Below the pieces are notes generated by a model. That model was not told where the DNA came from and did no database searches. It worked only from the letters and a program-made list of their open reading frames with translations. Below, piece by piece: positions 9,281 through 19,898 of a DNA stretch of 64,000 nucleotides (its first letter is position 1; every line of letters begins with the position of its first letter). The position numbers were made by a program, and so were the translations under genes. The stretch covers positions 1 through 64,000 of the forward strand of contig NZ_CABHMZ010000028.1 of assembly GCF_902167705.1 (NCBI RefSeq), in the 5' to 3' direction. This DNA comes from Streptococcus constellatus (GTDB lineage: Bacteria > Bacillota > Bacilli > Lactobacillales > Streptococcaceae).

Positions 9281-10192
9281 TTAAAAATTCTCTGTAATAT
9301 ATTTATAAACTTCTTGCCCTGCAACTGCCCCGTCACCGACAGCTGTCGTTACTTGACGAAGGTCTTTTTCACGAACATCTCCAATAGCATAGATGCCAGA
9401 AATAGCCGTTTTCATATGATTATCGGTTACAATCCAGCCTGCTTCATTGGTAATGCCCAAATTTTTAGCAAACTCACTAACTGGGTCTAAACCAACATAA
9501 ATAAAGACACCGCCAAATTTACGCTCTGACACTTCACCTGTTTTGACATTCTCTACCACAACGCTGCTAACGCGGTTGTCACCTTTGATTTCCTTCACAA
9601 CTGAGTCCCAGATAAAATGAATTTTTTCATTGGCAAATGCACGTTCTTGCAGTAACTTTTGGGCTCGCAATTCATCACGCCGATGAATAATCGTCACCGT
9701 TTTTGCAAAACGAGTCAAAAATACAGCCTCTTCCACTGCCGAGTCGCCTCCACCGACCACAAGCAAATCTTCATCTCGGAAAAAGGCTCCGTCACAGACT
9801 GCACAGTAAGACACCCCACGGCTGTTTAATTCTTCTTCACCCGGAACTCCTAGATGACGATGAACAGCTCCGGTCGCAATAATAAGCGTCTTGGTTTCAA
9901 AAACCTCATCTTCTGTAAAGACTTTTTTTATTGCTCCTTGGTGTTCGATTTTTTCAACAGAGCCAAACAAATGCTCCACTCCCAAATTTTCGAGTGGTTC
10001 AAACATTTTTTCTGCTAGTTCCGGACCACTGATATTAGCATATCCAGGATAATTTTCAATATCTGAGGTATTATTCATTTGTCCGCCTGGAATGCCACGT
10101 TCCAAAAGAGCAACTTTGAGATTACTTCTAGCAGCATAAAGCGCTGCCGTCATTCCCGCAGGCCCTGCTCCAATAATAATTGTGTCGTACAT
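9281..10192 (-). CDS. trxB: Thioredoxin reductase
   Basis: NADPH- and FAD-dependent enzyme that keeps thioredoxin reduced in the cytosol. 303 residues, normal length. The FAD-binding GAGPAG is at 8-13, the redox disulfide C130-AV-C133 is intact, GGGDSA near 147-153 is the NADPH site, and the C-terminal IYAIGDVRE binds FAD. It sits last behind a DUF4059 gene and an amino-acid ABC operon, a grouping I also recall from pneumococcus. Confidence 0.97.
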   Translation of the reverse strand: MYDTIIIGAGPAGMTAALYAARSNLKVALLERGIPGGQMNNTSDIENYPGYANISGPELAEKMFEPLENLGVEHLFGSVEKIEHQGAIKKVFTEDEVFETKTLIIATGAVHRHLGVPGEEELNSRGVSYCAVCDGAFFRDEDLLVVGGGDSAVEEAVFLTRFAKTVTIIHRRDELRAQKLLQERAFANEKIHFIWDSVVKEIKGDNRVSSVVVENVKTGEVSERKFGGVFIYVGLDPVSEFAKNLGITNEAGWIVTDNHMKTAISGIYAIGDVREKDLRQVTTAVGDGAVAGQEVYKYITENF

Positions 10193-10254
10193 AAATTTAC
10201 TTCCTTTATTGTAATCACTATTATTCTAATGCTATCAAGCTCTTTTTTCAAACA

Positions 10255-10479
10255 TTATGCTTTGAGGATAAGCAAAATCCCCATCATTGCAAAGGATAAA
10301 ATCGGAATCGTCATCACCGCAATCAATAGCATATCATACAGATGAGCTTGTCGCTCTTTGAGTGTTTTATCAACACGCCGAACAGCACGAAGCCCAATCC
10401 ATAATCCTAGAAAACTCCCTACCAATAGCGCCGTAATCAGTAAACTCTCTAAATAGAGTAAAAAAACTCGAGACAGCAT
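10255..10479 (-). CDS. DUF4059 family small membrane protein
   Basis: 74 residues with two membrane helices (about 5-30 and 50-72) around a short charged loop (RRVDKTLKERQAH). I choose ATG 10479, because the GAGGAG at 10490-10485 would overlap the alternative GTG at 10485. This family is found in streptococci next to trxB; its function is not known. It lies between a terminator and trxB, about 60 bases upstream of the latter. Confidence 0.75.
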   Translation of the reverse strand: MLSRVFLLYLESLLITALLVGSFLGLWIGLRAVRRVDKTLKERQAHLYDMLLIAVMTIPILSFAMMGILLILKA

Positions 10480-10545
10480 AGTCACTCCTCTATTCCCTAA
10501 CTTTTGTTAAAGGCATTCAAAACAAATGCCGCAAACTTGAAAATA

Positions 10546-10573
10546 AACCCAGCTAGCAAGGCCAACTGGGCTT
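10546..10573 (-). terminator. Terminator after the amino-acid ABC operon
   Basis: CCCAGCTAGC and GGCCAACTGGG pair around AAG, and TTTATTTTC follows on the minus strand. It separates the ABC operon from DUF4059-trxB. Confidence 0.65.
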
Positions 10574-10587
10574 CTTTTTCTATTATA

Positions 10588-11331
10588 TCAAATATATGTC
10601 CGTTTGTAACTGGCAAAAAATTCTTTTGTGCGTTCTTCTTTAGGATGGTTCATTATTTCATCTGGAGTACCCATTTCAATGATGTGTCCCTTATCTAAAA
10701 AGAGTACCTTGTCTGCCACTTGAGACACAAAAGACATGTCATGACTAACTAAAATCATGGTCTGGCCAGTCTTGGCTGCATCTGCAATGGATTTTTCAAC
10801 TTCTCCTACTAACTCAGGATCAAGCGCTGATGTTGGCTCGTCTAAAAGCAGAACATCTGGTTTCATCGCAAGTGCACGCGCTAAAGCGACACGTTGTTTT
10901 TGTCCACCTGACAGATGACGTGGATAGTGATTTTCACGGTCTGACAGACCAACTTTTGCCAGTTCTTCTTTGGCAAGATTCGTCGCTTCTTGGTCTGAGA
11001 ATTTTTTTACAACCAATAAACCTTCTTTGACATTGTCCAAAGCCGTCCGACGCTCAAATAAATTAAACTGCTGAAACACCATAGCCAACTTTCGCCGCAA
11101 GGTTAGGATTTCTTCCTTGCTAATCGTAGAAAAATCAACAGTAAAATCATCAATGCTAATCGTTCCGCTGTCTGGCTGCTCTAAATAATTCAGACCGCGT
11201 AAGAAAGTGGATTTCCCCGCACCAGATGAGCCAATCAAAGCAACCACTTCTCCTTTTTGAATCTCTAAACTAAGATTGTTTAAAACCATTTGTCCAGAAA
11301 AGGATTTGCTGAGATTTGAAATACGAATCAT
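10588..11331 (-). CDS. Polar amino acid ABC transporter, ATP-binding protein
   Basis: 247-residue ATPase of the GlnQ/ArtP type. Walker A GSSGAGKST is at 34-42, the signature LSGGQKQR near 140, Walker [14 protein letters not shown] near 160, and the switch His in VSHD near 195. The start codon shares one base with the stop of the permease gene upstream, so the two are tightly coupled. No substrate-binding protein is encoded beside it, so it must use one encoded elsewhere. Confidence 0.93.
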   Translation of the reverse strand: MIRISNLSKSFSGQMVLNNLSLEIQKGEVVALIGSSGAGKSTFLRGLNYLEQPDSGTISIDDFTVDFSTISKEEILTLRRKLAMVFQQFNLFERRTALDNVKEGLLVVKKFSDQEATNLAKEELAKVGLSDRENHYPRHLSGGQKQRVALARALAMKPDVLLLDEPTSALDPELVGEVEKSIADAAKTGQTMILVSHDMSFVSQVADKVLFLDKGHIIEMGTPDEIMNHPKEERTKEFFASYKRTYI

Positions 11332-12140
11332 TATCGAACATCTCCTTTCGCCTGTATTTGTGGGTTGAGATTATCAGGCGCTTCAATCGCCATTTTCTTT
11401 TCGATAAACCGCCCAAGTGCTTCAATCACAATATTCACGCCCCAATAGACAAGAGCAACTGAGATAAAGCGCTCAAAGTAACGGTAATCTGCACCGCCCA
11501 AAATCTGCGCTTGAGCAAAAATCTCAACAACTCCTGCACTGAAAGCCAGAGAAGTCCCTTTGGTCAAGCCAATCAAAGAGTTAATCAAGGTCGGTGTGGC
11601 AACCACCGCAGCATTGGGAATAATAACACGGCGGTAAACCTGCCCGTTTGTCATTCCCAAACTACGAGCCGCTTCAATCTCTCCAGAATCCACTGATAAA
11701 ATCGCTGCTCGAATAGTTTCACTGGCGTAAGCTGCTTCATTAAAAGCAAAAGCTACAATCGCAAATAGATAGGCTGGAATAGCATTGATATTCAGACCCG
11801 TACCAAATCGCAAGTTAATGGCTTTCAGAAGCAAAGGAATCCCATAATAAGTCAGCATAAGCTGAACAAGTACTGGTGTTCCTCGCAAAAAACTAACGAA
11901 AAAGGCTTGCAGAGGATACAAAATCTTCACACGGTTGATTTTGACAATAGCAAAAATGAGAGCTAAAATCAAGCCAAAAAAAGCTCCTCCTAAAGTCAAT
12001 AGCAAAGTTGTCGGTAATTTTTCAATAATTCTGGGTAGTCCGTCAAACACAGATCGCCAGCTAAAAAGCTGTCCGTCTGGAATCTTCTGAACCAATTCTT
12101 GATACCAATTAGAGGCTAGAATCGCTGTTGTAACAATCAT
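11331..12140 (-). CDS. Polar amino acid ABC transporter, permease
   Basis: 269-residue membrane permease of the HisM/GlnP family, with five or six helices. The EAA loop (EAARSLGMTNGQVYRRVIIPNA region, about residues 166-187) contacts the ATPase. A hydrophilic N-terminus precedes helix 1. First gene of a two-gene operon with the ATPase. Confidence 0.92.
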   Translation of the reverse strand: MIVTTAILASNWYQELVQKIPDGQLFSWRSVFDGLPRIIEKLPTTLLLTLGGAFFGLILALIFAIVKINRVKILYPLQAFFVSFLRGTPVLVQLMLTYYGIPLLLKAINLRFGTGLNINAIPAYLFAIVAFAFNEAAYASETIRAAILSVDSGEIEAARSLGMTNGQVYRRVIIPNAAVVATPTLINSLIGLTKGTSLAFSAGVVEIFAQAQILGGADYRYFERFISVALVYWGVNIVIEALGRFIEKKMAIEAPDNLNPQIQAKGDVR

Positions 12141-12210
12141 TGTAACTTCCCTTTCTCAATAATGTCTAATTCTATCACAATTTTACAATTTCACCAATTA
12201 TTTACTACGA

Positions 12211-12238
12211 TAAAAATAGACTAGCAAGACTAGTCTAT
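12211..12238 (-). terminator. Terminator of the DEAD-box helicase gene
   Basis: ATAGACTAG (12216-12224) and CTAGTCTAT (12230-12238) form a perfect 9-bp stem with a five-base loop, followed by TTTTTATC on the minus strand. Confidence 0.8.
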
Positions 12239-12299
12239 CACATTCGTTCTATAAAGAATAATTGTTTTTATTTATGAGAGTGATAAAGAAATTTTAAGA

Positions 12300-13643
12300 C
12301 TAAAAACTTTGACGTTTCGCTTTTCTTTCTGCACGACCGCGTGCGCGATTTTCAGCTCGCTTCGTTTTTCGGCGTTTTTCATTGACAGCCCACTGGATTT
12401 TTTTCTTATAACCCGGTTTGATTTTCTTCTTTTTCTTTTTAACCAGACCAATCATTTCCGTGTCCAATTTTTCCTGCGTTTTTTCACGATTGGCACGACG
12501 ATCGCGGTCATAGGTATCTTGAAATTCTCCGTTTTTGATCATCTTGGGAATGAAGTGAATACCCAATTTTTCCAACTCACGAATATCTGAATCATCGCTC
12601 GGTTGATAAAGTGTAATGGCCGTACCTGGTAATCCATTTCTGCCAGTTCGTCCCACTCGGTGAACGAAGAAGGACAAATCTTGCGGAATCGCATCATTGA
12701 TGACATGACTAACACCTTCAATATCAATTCCCCGCGCAGCTAAATCTGTCGCCACAATATACTCAAAATCTAGGTTCTTCACCTGATTCATAATCCGTTT
12801 GCGCTCCCGCGGTGCAATATCCCCATGAATCTTTGCCACTTTGAGACCTTGCGCTGTCAGATAGCTATGCAATTCATCCGCTCGTGTCTTAGTATTGACA
12901 AAAATCATAGCTAAATACGGCTGCAACAACTGTGTGATTTCATAAATCTGCGCATTCTTATCACGTCCTTTTGTCGAAATCAGCCAATTTTCAATGGTAT
13001 CTGAAATAACTGTTTTGGTCTTGATTTGCTCAATGACAGGGTTTGATAGATATTTCTTTAAAAATGGCTGCAATTTTTGCGGAATAGTCGCAGAAAAGAC
13101 TAGAAATTGCAAATCCTTCGGCAAACTGGACGCAATCTTATCCACCGTCACTAAAAATCCCATATCAAGCGTCATATCTGCTTCATCAACGACAAAAGTA
13201 TGTGCCTTATGAATGGCTAAGTCACCTGATTCGACCAAATCATAAATGCGTCCCGGCGTGCCAATGACGATGTGCGGCTGGCTGGAACTCAATTTCCCAA
13301 TCTGACGGTTTTTATCAGTTCCACCAACGTAATGAGCCACTCGGATTTCCTTGTCCGAGAAAGCAGCAATTTGGCGTGCAGCCTGATAAATCTGCCTAGC
13401 CAGCTCACGACTAGGAGCAGTAATGACAACCTGAACACTATCTGCGTCTTCATTCAGCTTTTGAAAAATCGGCAGCAAGAAAGTGTGAGTTTTCCCTGAA
13501 CCTGTTTTAGACTCTCCTACCAAGTCTCGACCAGCAAGTACAACTGGAATCAGTTTTTCCTGTACTTCTGTCGCCTCAACAAAGTTCAAATCCTTGAGTG
13601 CCTCTTGAATGTAATCTTTAAACTTAAATTCTGTAAATTTCAT
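12300..13643 (-). CDS. cshB: DEAD-box ATP-dependent RNA helicase (CshB-like)
   Basis: 447-residue RNA helicase, probably acting in ribosome assembly, mRNA decay or cold adaptation. The Q motif is near residue 28, motif I ESKTGSGKT at 44-52, DEAD near 151-154, SAT near 184 and HRVGRTGR near 327. The C-terminus (from about 395) is a Lys/Arg-rich RNA-binding tail. Length and tail fit the shorter of the two streptococcal DEAD-box proteins (CshB). An extended -10 TGGTATAAT and GAGG precede the ATG. It is monocistronic. Confidence 0.9.
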   Translation of the reverse strand: MKFTEFKFKDYIQEALKDLNFVEATEVQEKLIPVVLAGRDLVGESKTGSGKTHTFLLPIFQKLNEDADSVQVVITAPSRELARQIYQAARQIAAFSDKEIRVAHYVGGTDKNRQIGKLSSSQPHIVIGTPGRIYDLVESGDLAIHKAHTFVVDEADMTLDMGFLVTVDKIASSLPKDLQFLVFSATIPQKLQPFLKKYLSNPVIEQIKTKTVISDTIENWLISTKGRDKNAQIYEITQLLQPYLAMIFVNTKTRADELHSYLTAQGLKVAKIHGDIAPRERKRIMNQVKNLDFEYIVATDLAARGIDIEGVSHVINDAIPQDLSFFVHRVGRTGRNGLPGTAITLYQPSDDSDIRELEKLGIHFIPKMIKNGEFQDTYDRDRRANREKTQEKLDTEMIGLVKKKKKKIKPGYKKKIQWAVNEKRRKTKRAENRARGRAERKAKRQSF

Positions 13644-13739
13644 GTTTTCCTCTATTCGTCTCTTATCCTATCTATTATACCAGAACTTGCTTTAAAAATA
13701 AAAATGAATCATTTTTCGTTTTTTTCTATCAACCGACGG

Positions 13740-14489
13740 CTAATTTTTTGTTTGAATAGCCTCATTTGGCAAACTCTGCTGAAATTGTCGTGGAGTTTGT
13801 GTCGTATATTTTTTAAAAATTTTACTAAAATAACTCTGGGAGGAGAAGGCAAGAATTTCTGAAATTTCCAGCAAGTTGAAGTTTCTGGATTGAATCATAT
13901 TTTGAGCAACTTCTATCTTTCGGCGAAGAATATAGCTACTCAGCTTTTCCTTCATTTCTTTTTGAAAGAGCTGAGATATATAGTTGGGCGAATAATCAAT
14001 GTGACTTGCCAACATGTCCAAAGTGATAGTTTGGTGAAGATGATCTTCAATATACTCAATACAACGGAGAATCGGAAGCTGCTGAATCGTTTGTTTACGT
14101 TGCTTTTGCACACTTTCTGCAAAAGTTCGCATCATTCGTTCCTGCAAATGATTGATACTGTCTATGTCGTGAAGTTTATCCATCTCCTGAATGAATAGGT
14201 CACTAGTATTGTATGCTTCTTCCTCAGGCATGCCACCTTGAATAGCAAATCGGGTGGCTAGCGTAGTAGAGGCGACAAAAAGATAGCGTTTTTCTCGCAG
14301 AGGATCAGTAGACAAGGCGCCAGTCAAATCAGAAGTGAACATGGCTTGCCCCGCATTAGCAGCCTCTGTTGGATTCCCTTCTTTTATCCATAGATATTGT
14401 TGTAATTCCTCGTCATAGCGATGGTGGTGAAAATTACTTTCCCGATTAAGATAGGCTTGGTAACGGATTTTGTCTTGAAAATGATTCAT
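13740..14489 (-). CDS. AraC family transcriptional regulator
   Basis: 249 residues. The C-terminal 100 carry two helix-turn-helix motifs (LDMLASHIDYSPNYISQLFQ and LLEISEILAFSSQSYFSKIF), the AraC/XylS DNA-binding domain. The N-terminal part has no cupin pattern I recognise; it resembles the YesN/helical sensor region of low-GC AraC proteins. It diverges from the sugar acetyltransferase gene across 111 bases, so that gene is a likely target. The ligand is unknown. Confidence 0.85.
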   Translation of the reverse strand: MNHFQDKIRYQAYLNRESNFHHHRYDEELQQYLWIKEGNPTEAANAGQAMFTSDLTGALSTDPLREKRYLFVASTTLATRFAIQGGMPEEEAYNTSDLFIQEMDKLHDIDSINHLQERMMRTFAESVQKQRKQTIQQLPILRCIEYIEDHLHQTITLDMLASHIDYSPNYISQLFQKEMKEKLSSYILRRKIEVAQNMIQSRNFNLLEISEILAFSSQSYFSKIFKKYTTQTPRQFQQSLPNEAIQTKN

Positions 14490-14563
14490 TTGTTTTTTCC
14501 TTTTATCAGATATATTTTATCAAAAATAGAGGTTTTTTACCAAAAAAAGAAAAGTTTTTAAGC

Positions 14564-14600
14564 TATACTGAGTTAAATAAACAAAGGGAGGTACATTAAA
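14564..14600 (+). promoter_or_regulatory. Promoter and ribosome binding site upstream of the acetyltransferase
   Basis: A TATACT -10 lies at about 14569-14574 and GGGAGG at 14585-14590 precedes the ATG at 14601. The AT-rich spacer shared with the divergent AraC gene is the probable operator region, though I found no clear AraC-type direct repeat. Confidence 0.45.
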
Positions 14601-15359
14601 ATGGATATGAAAAAACCGAGCAATGCAAATTTGACAAAAGATGAGCAGAGCTTATACCAAACATTGAATCAGTTGCATGATTTAGAAGGCGGGACACAAC
14701 GGAAAGAACATATTCGGACAGTCCTTCGTTCGGCTAAGAATCGTACCAATTTATTGTCTACATTTCATCAAAGGAGGATTGGACTCATGACAATAACAGA
14801 ATTAGAAAAATTGGAGGCAGGCTTGCCTTATGATTTTACGGATAAAGAAGTGAACGCCCGTAAATTGGATGCCTTAATGGCTTGTCAAATATTGAACAGT
14901 ATCACCCCAATGGAGAAAGAAAAACGACAAGAAGCAGTGCGAAAACTGTTGGGTTCATCTGGTGAATCGCCAACGATTCTACCTGTTTTTAACTGTGATA
15001 ATGGTAAAAATATTCACGTTGGTGATCATTTTTTGATGAATTATAACGGTAAAATTCTAGACATTGCGCCTGTACATATTGGTGACTACGTGATGATTGG
15101 TCCAAATACCTTAATTACAACGGTAGGACATCCTCTGTCGCCCAAAAAGCGTAGAGAAAATCTAGGGATTGCTCAGCCCGTCACAATTGGTAATGATGTC
15201 TGGATTGGCGGCAATGTGACTATTTTACCTGGTGTGACCATTGGCAACAATGTCGTGGTAGCTGCCGGCGCTGTGGTAACCAAGGATGTGCCAGACAATT
15301 GCGTGGTTGGAGGTATTCCTGCAAAAATCATCAAAAAAATTAAAAATGATGTTGAATAG
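14601..15359 (+). CDS. Sugar O-acetyltransferase (maltose/galactoside acetyltransferase family)
   Basis: Left-handed beta-helix acetyltransferase using acetyl-CoA on a sugar. The hexapeptide repeats run from about residue 135 to 245 ([48 protein letters not shown]), with the catalytic-type His in TVGHPL near 177. The first 62 residues are not part of this family. A second in-frame ATG at 14787, behind a perfect AAGGAGG (14771-14777), gives a 190-residue protein that matches the family's usual length. Either start could be used. It diverges from an AraC regulator. Confidence 0.88.
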   Translation: MDMKKPSNANLTKDEQSLYQTLNQLHDLEGGTQRKEHIRTVLRSAKNRTNLLSTFHQRRIGLMTITELEKLEAGLPYDFTDKEVNARKLDALMACQILNSITPMEKEKRQEAVRKLLGSSGESPTILPVFNCDNGKNIHVGDHFLMNYNGKILDIAPVHIGDYVMIGPNTLITTVGHPLSPKKRRENLGIAQPVTIGNDVWIGGNVTILPGVTIGNNVVVAAGAVVTKDVPDNCVVGGIPAKIIKKIKNDVE

Positions 15360-15571
15360 CAAGCAAGAGAGTCCATGTTGACAATTACTCACATCGGCAA
15401 TAGAAAGCGTAGCAATCAGCATGTTCCTTTTTGTACTGTGGTCAATATGATAAAGGATAATAAAAGTAAAAACTTTGTTTTCTATATTGCTTCTCTTATT
15501 TCCTCCCTTTTCGATGAAGCTCTTCTTATTTTATGATACAATAATAATAAGTTCACAAAAAAGGGATTACC

Positions 15572-16813
15572 ATGAAAAAATTTATTATTACTCTTGTTAC
15601 GACTCTCTTGCTTATCTTAACTCCTACCGTTTGGGCCGATAATTTTGAAGTAGGTGCCAAGCATGCTATTGCAGTTGACGCTACAACTGGAAAAATCTTA
15701 TATGAAAAAGATGCTAATCAGCCAGTTGAAATTGCTTCTATTACAAAATTATTGACCGCTTATCTGGTCTATGAAGCCATTCATCAAGGAAAATTCACTT
15801 TACAAACCTCAGTGGATATTTCTGACTATCCTTATCAACTAACCGTTAATCCAGACGCCAGTAACGTTCCGCTGGAAGCAAGACAATACACTGTCGAAGA
15901 GATGTTAGAAACTTCTTTAATAGCAAGTGCCGATAGCCCAGGGATTGCCTTAGCTGAAAAAGTTGCTGGTAGTGAGAAAAAATTTGTGGATTTGATGAAA
16001 GCTAAGCTACGGCAATGGGGTATCAAAGATGCTACTATCGTCAATGCTTCTGGACTGAATAATTCTGTTTTAGGAGAGGAACACCTTTATCCCGGTTCAG
16101 GCAAAGAGGATGAAAATAAACTAAGTGCTTACGATGTTGCAGTTGTCGCTCGGCGTTTAATCCTTGATTATCCAGAAGTTCTAGAAATCACCAAAAAAGC
16201 TACTTCTACTTTTGCAGGGATGACGCTTACATCATCCAATCGCATGCTCGAAAACATGCCAGCTTTTCGAGCTGGAGTAGATGGTCTCAAAACTGGATCT
16301 TCTGATAAAGGAGGCTCTTCCTTTGTCGGAACAGTTCAGCAAAGAGGCATGCGTTTGATTACGGTTCTTCTCAATGTTGATCATGCAGACGAGGACGAAA
16401 ATGCCCGTTTTACAGCTACTTCTAGATTTATGACCTATATTTATCAGCAATTCACGGTCCAAACTCTTGTGAAAAAAGGCGAAGCCTACAATAAAAGCTC
16501 TGCCCGCGTCATTAACGGTCAGAAAGATGAAGTTACTGCTGTTGCCAGCGAGAAGCTCACCATTGTGCGGAGATACAATCATAAAAAACCGACTGTCCAT
16601 TTTACAACTGATAAAAATGGTTATACTACTCCTTTAAAAAAGGGTGTCGTTATTGGGAAATTGACCTATACAGACAATGATTTGATTGGAAAAGGTTATC
16701 TTGACAAAAAACCACCAACTATTTCCATGCTTTCAGCAGAAAAAATAGGACGCCCCTTCTTCCTCAAATCTTGGTGGAATGAATTCGTCCAATATGTCAA
16801 TGAAAAATTATAA
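15572..16813 (+). CDS. dacA: D-alanyl-D-alanine carboxypeptidase DacA (PBP3)
   Basis: Low-molecular-weight PBP that trims the terminal D-Ala of peptidoglycan stem peptides. 413 residues, the same length as pneumococcal PBP3. A signal peptide (1-22, cut near VWA-DN) precedes the S56-ITK, S119-AD and K240-TG motifs. The C-terminal domain (about 290-390) is followed by an amphipathic membrane anchor (SWWNEFVQYVNEKL). It converges on the SUF operon, its usual neighbour in streptococci. Confidence 0.96.
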   Translation: MKKFIITLVTTLLLILTPTVWADNFEVGAKHAIAVDATTGKILYEKDANQPVEIASITKLLTAYLVYEAIHQGKFTLQTSVDISDYPYQLTVNPDASNVPLEARQYTVEEMLETSLIASADSPGIALAEKVAGSEKKFVDLMKAKLRQWGIKDATIVNASGLNNSVLGEEHLYPGSGKEDENKLSAYDVAVVARRLILDYPEVLEITKKATSTFAGMTLTSSNRMLENMPAFRAGVDGLKTGSSDKGGSSFVGTVQQRGMRLITVLLNVDHADEDENARFTATSRFMTYIYQQFTVQTLVKKGEAYNKSSARVINGQKDEVTAVASEKLTIVRRYNHKKPTVHFTTDKNGYTTPLKKGVVIGKLTYTDNDLIGKGYLDKKPPTISMLSAEKIGRPFFLKSWWNEFVQYVNEKL

Positions 16814-16816
16814 GAG

Positions 16817-16893
16817 AGTGGGGCAGGCTCAAACTGCGTCTTGTAAGGATAGCAATATAAATAAAGGAAGCTGAGCACTTTTGTCTCAGCTTC
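16817..16893. repeat. Shortened dispersed repeat (copy C) where sufB is expected
   Basis: GAGTGGGGCAGG followed by CAAACTGCGTCTTGTAAGG (16835-16853) and a GAAGCTGAG/CTCAGCTTC hairpin keeps the two ends and the CTGCGTCTTG core of repeat copies A and D but lacks the middle. It occupies the whole gap between dacA and sufU. Confidence 0.55.
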
Positions 16894-16900
16894 TTTATTT
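16867..16900. terminator. Bidirectional terminator between dacA and sufU
   Basis: GAAGCTGAG (16867-16875) pairs with CTCAGCTTC (16885-16893). TTCTTTATTTT follows on the plus strand and CTTTATTTATA on the minus strand, so it can end both dacA and the SUF operon. Confidence 0.75.
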
Positions 16901-16909
16901 TAGTTTCAT

Positions 16910-18596
<1,687 letters not shown>

Positions 18597-19859
18597 TTAT
18601 TTCTTAGCCAAAATTTCATCAATATTTTCAATCATCTCAGCACGCACTTCTTTGACTGGGATTTCAACGATAACAGAGCCTAAGAATCCACGCACAACTA
18701 AACGTTCTGCAGTCGCCTTATCCAGCCCCCGACTCATGAGATAGTACATATCTTCTGGATCCACCTGACCAATAGAAGCTGCATGTCCTGCTGTGACATC
18801 ATTTTCATCAATCAAGAGAATAGGATTAGCATCTGAGCGTGCTTGGTCAGACAGCATGAGCACTCGACTTTCCTGCTGGGCATCTGCCCCCTTAGCTCCC
18901 TTTATAATGTGGCCGATTCCGTTAAAGGTCAAAGTTCCCTTTTCCAAAATAACTCCATGTTGGAGGATATTGCCAATCGAATTGCAGCCGTAGTTGGTGA
19001 CACGACTGTCAATCCCCTGAATCTGCTTGCCACGAGAAAGAGCTACTACTTTCATATCCGCATGACTTCCGCGTCCAAACAAATCACTGTCAAAATCAGC
19101 AATTACATTGCCTTCATTCATGACTCCAATTGCCCAGTCAATCATCGAATCATCGTCCAACTTACCCCGGCGACTGATATAGGCGGTCACATTTTCCCCC
19201 AGACGGTCAATAGCTGAAAACTTTATCTGAGCTCCTGCTTGGGCAATGACTTCCACCGTAATATTGGCTGTCGCAGAAACAATCCCAGAGCCATAGGTTT
19301 CCAATCGCTCTAAATAAGTTACTTTAGAATGCTTTCCTGCGATAATCAGGATATGCTTGTTAAATGGCACATCACTTTCACTATCTTGGTAAAAAATGCC
19401 TTCAATGGGCTGATTGATTTCAACATTATCTGGGATATATAGCACCGCTCCGCTATTGAAATAAGCTGTGTGGTAAGCTGCTAACTTGTCTTCATCATAT
19501 TTGACTGAGGACATAAAATGTTTTTCAATAATTTCTGGGATTTCCTCAAGAGCAGAATAAAAATCTGTGAAGACGACGCCCTGCTCCGCCAAGTCAGCTG
19601 GCAATTGCTCTAAAACAGTCTGCGTCCCCAACTGAACCAATTTCAAATGATTGTTAAGTGCTGTGAAATCAGGTACATTTGCAAGAGTTTCACTTTCTGA
19701 CAGCGTGCCGTTTCCCAAGTTCCAGCGGTGAAATTTCACGCGCTCAATAACTGGTAATTTCAACTCTTCTATTTTATCAAAGGCAGCTTGACGGAGATTT
19801 GCTAACCACTCAGGCTCCGCATGCATTTGTGAAAAATGTTTAATGGTTTCTTTTGTCAT
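18597..19859 (-). CDS. sufD: Fe-S cluster assembly protein SufD
   Basis: 420-residue beta-helical scaffold subunit that forms the SufBC2D complex with SufB and SufC. The length and the C-terminal GHAASIGQVDPEDMYYLMSRG region (about 355-375) fit SufD; SufB is about 470 residues and carries additional cysteines, so this is not a relabelled SufB. It lies 39 bases downstream of sufC. Its usual partner SufB is not encoded in the window. Confidence 0.95.
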   Translation of the reverse strand: MTKETIKHFSQMHAEPEWLANLRQAAFDKIEELKLPVIERVKFHRWNLGNGTLSESETLANVPDFTALNNHLKLVQLGTQTVLEQLPADLAEQGVVFTDFYSALEEIPEIIEKHFMSSVKYDEDKLAAYHTAYFNSGAVLYIPDNVEINQPIEGIFYQDSESDVPFNKHILIIAGKHSKVTYLERLETYGSGIVSATANITVEVIAQAGAQIKFSAIDRLGENVTAYISRRGKLDDDSMIDWAIGVMNEGNVIADFDSDLFGRGSHADMKVVALSRGKQIQGIDSRVTNYGCNSIGNILQHGVILEKGTLTFNGIGHIIKGAKGADAQQESRVLMLSDQARSDANPILLIDENDVTAGHAASIGQVDPEDMYYLMSRGLDKATAERLVVRGFLGSVIVEIPVKEVRAEMIENIDEILAKK

Positions 19860-19898
19860 TTCATTCTCCTATCTTTTTCAAGCAAAAAGAAAGGTCGA

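Noticed and set aside
18597..19859. Possibility that this gene is sufB rather than sufD
   Set aside because: 420 residues and the position right after sufC fit SufD; SufB is about 50 residues longer and is normally after sufU.
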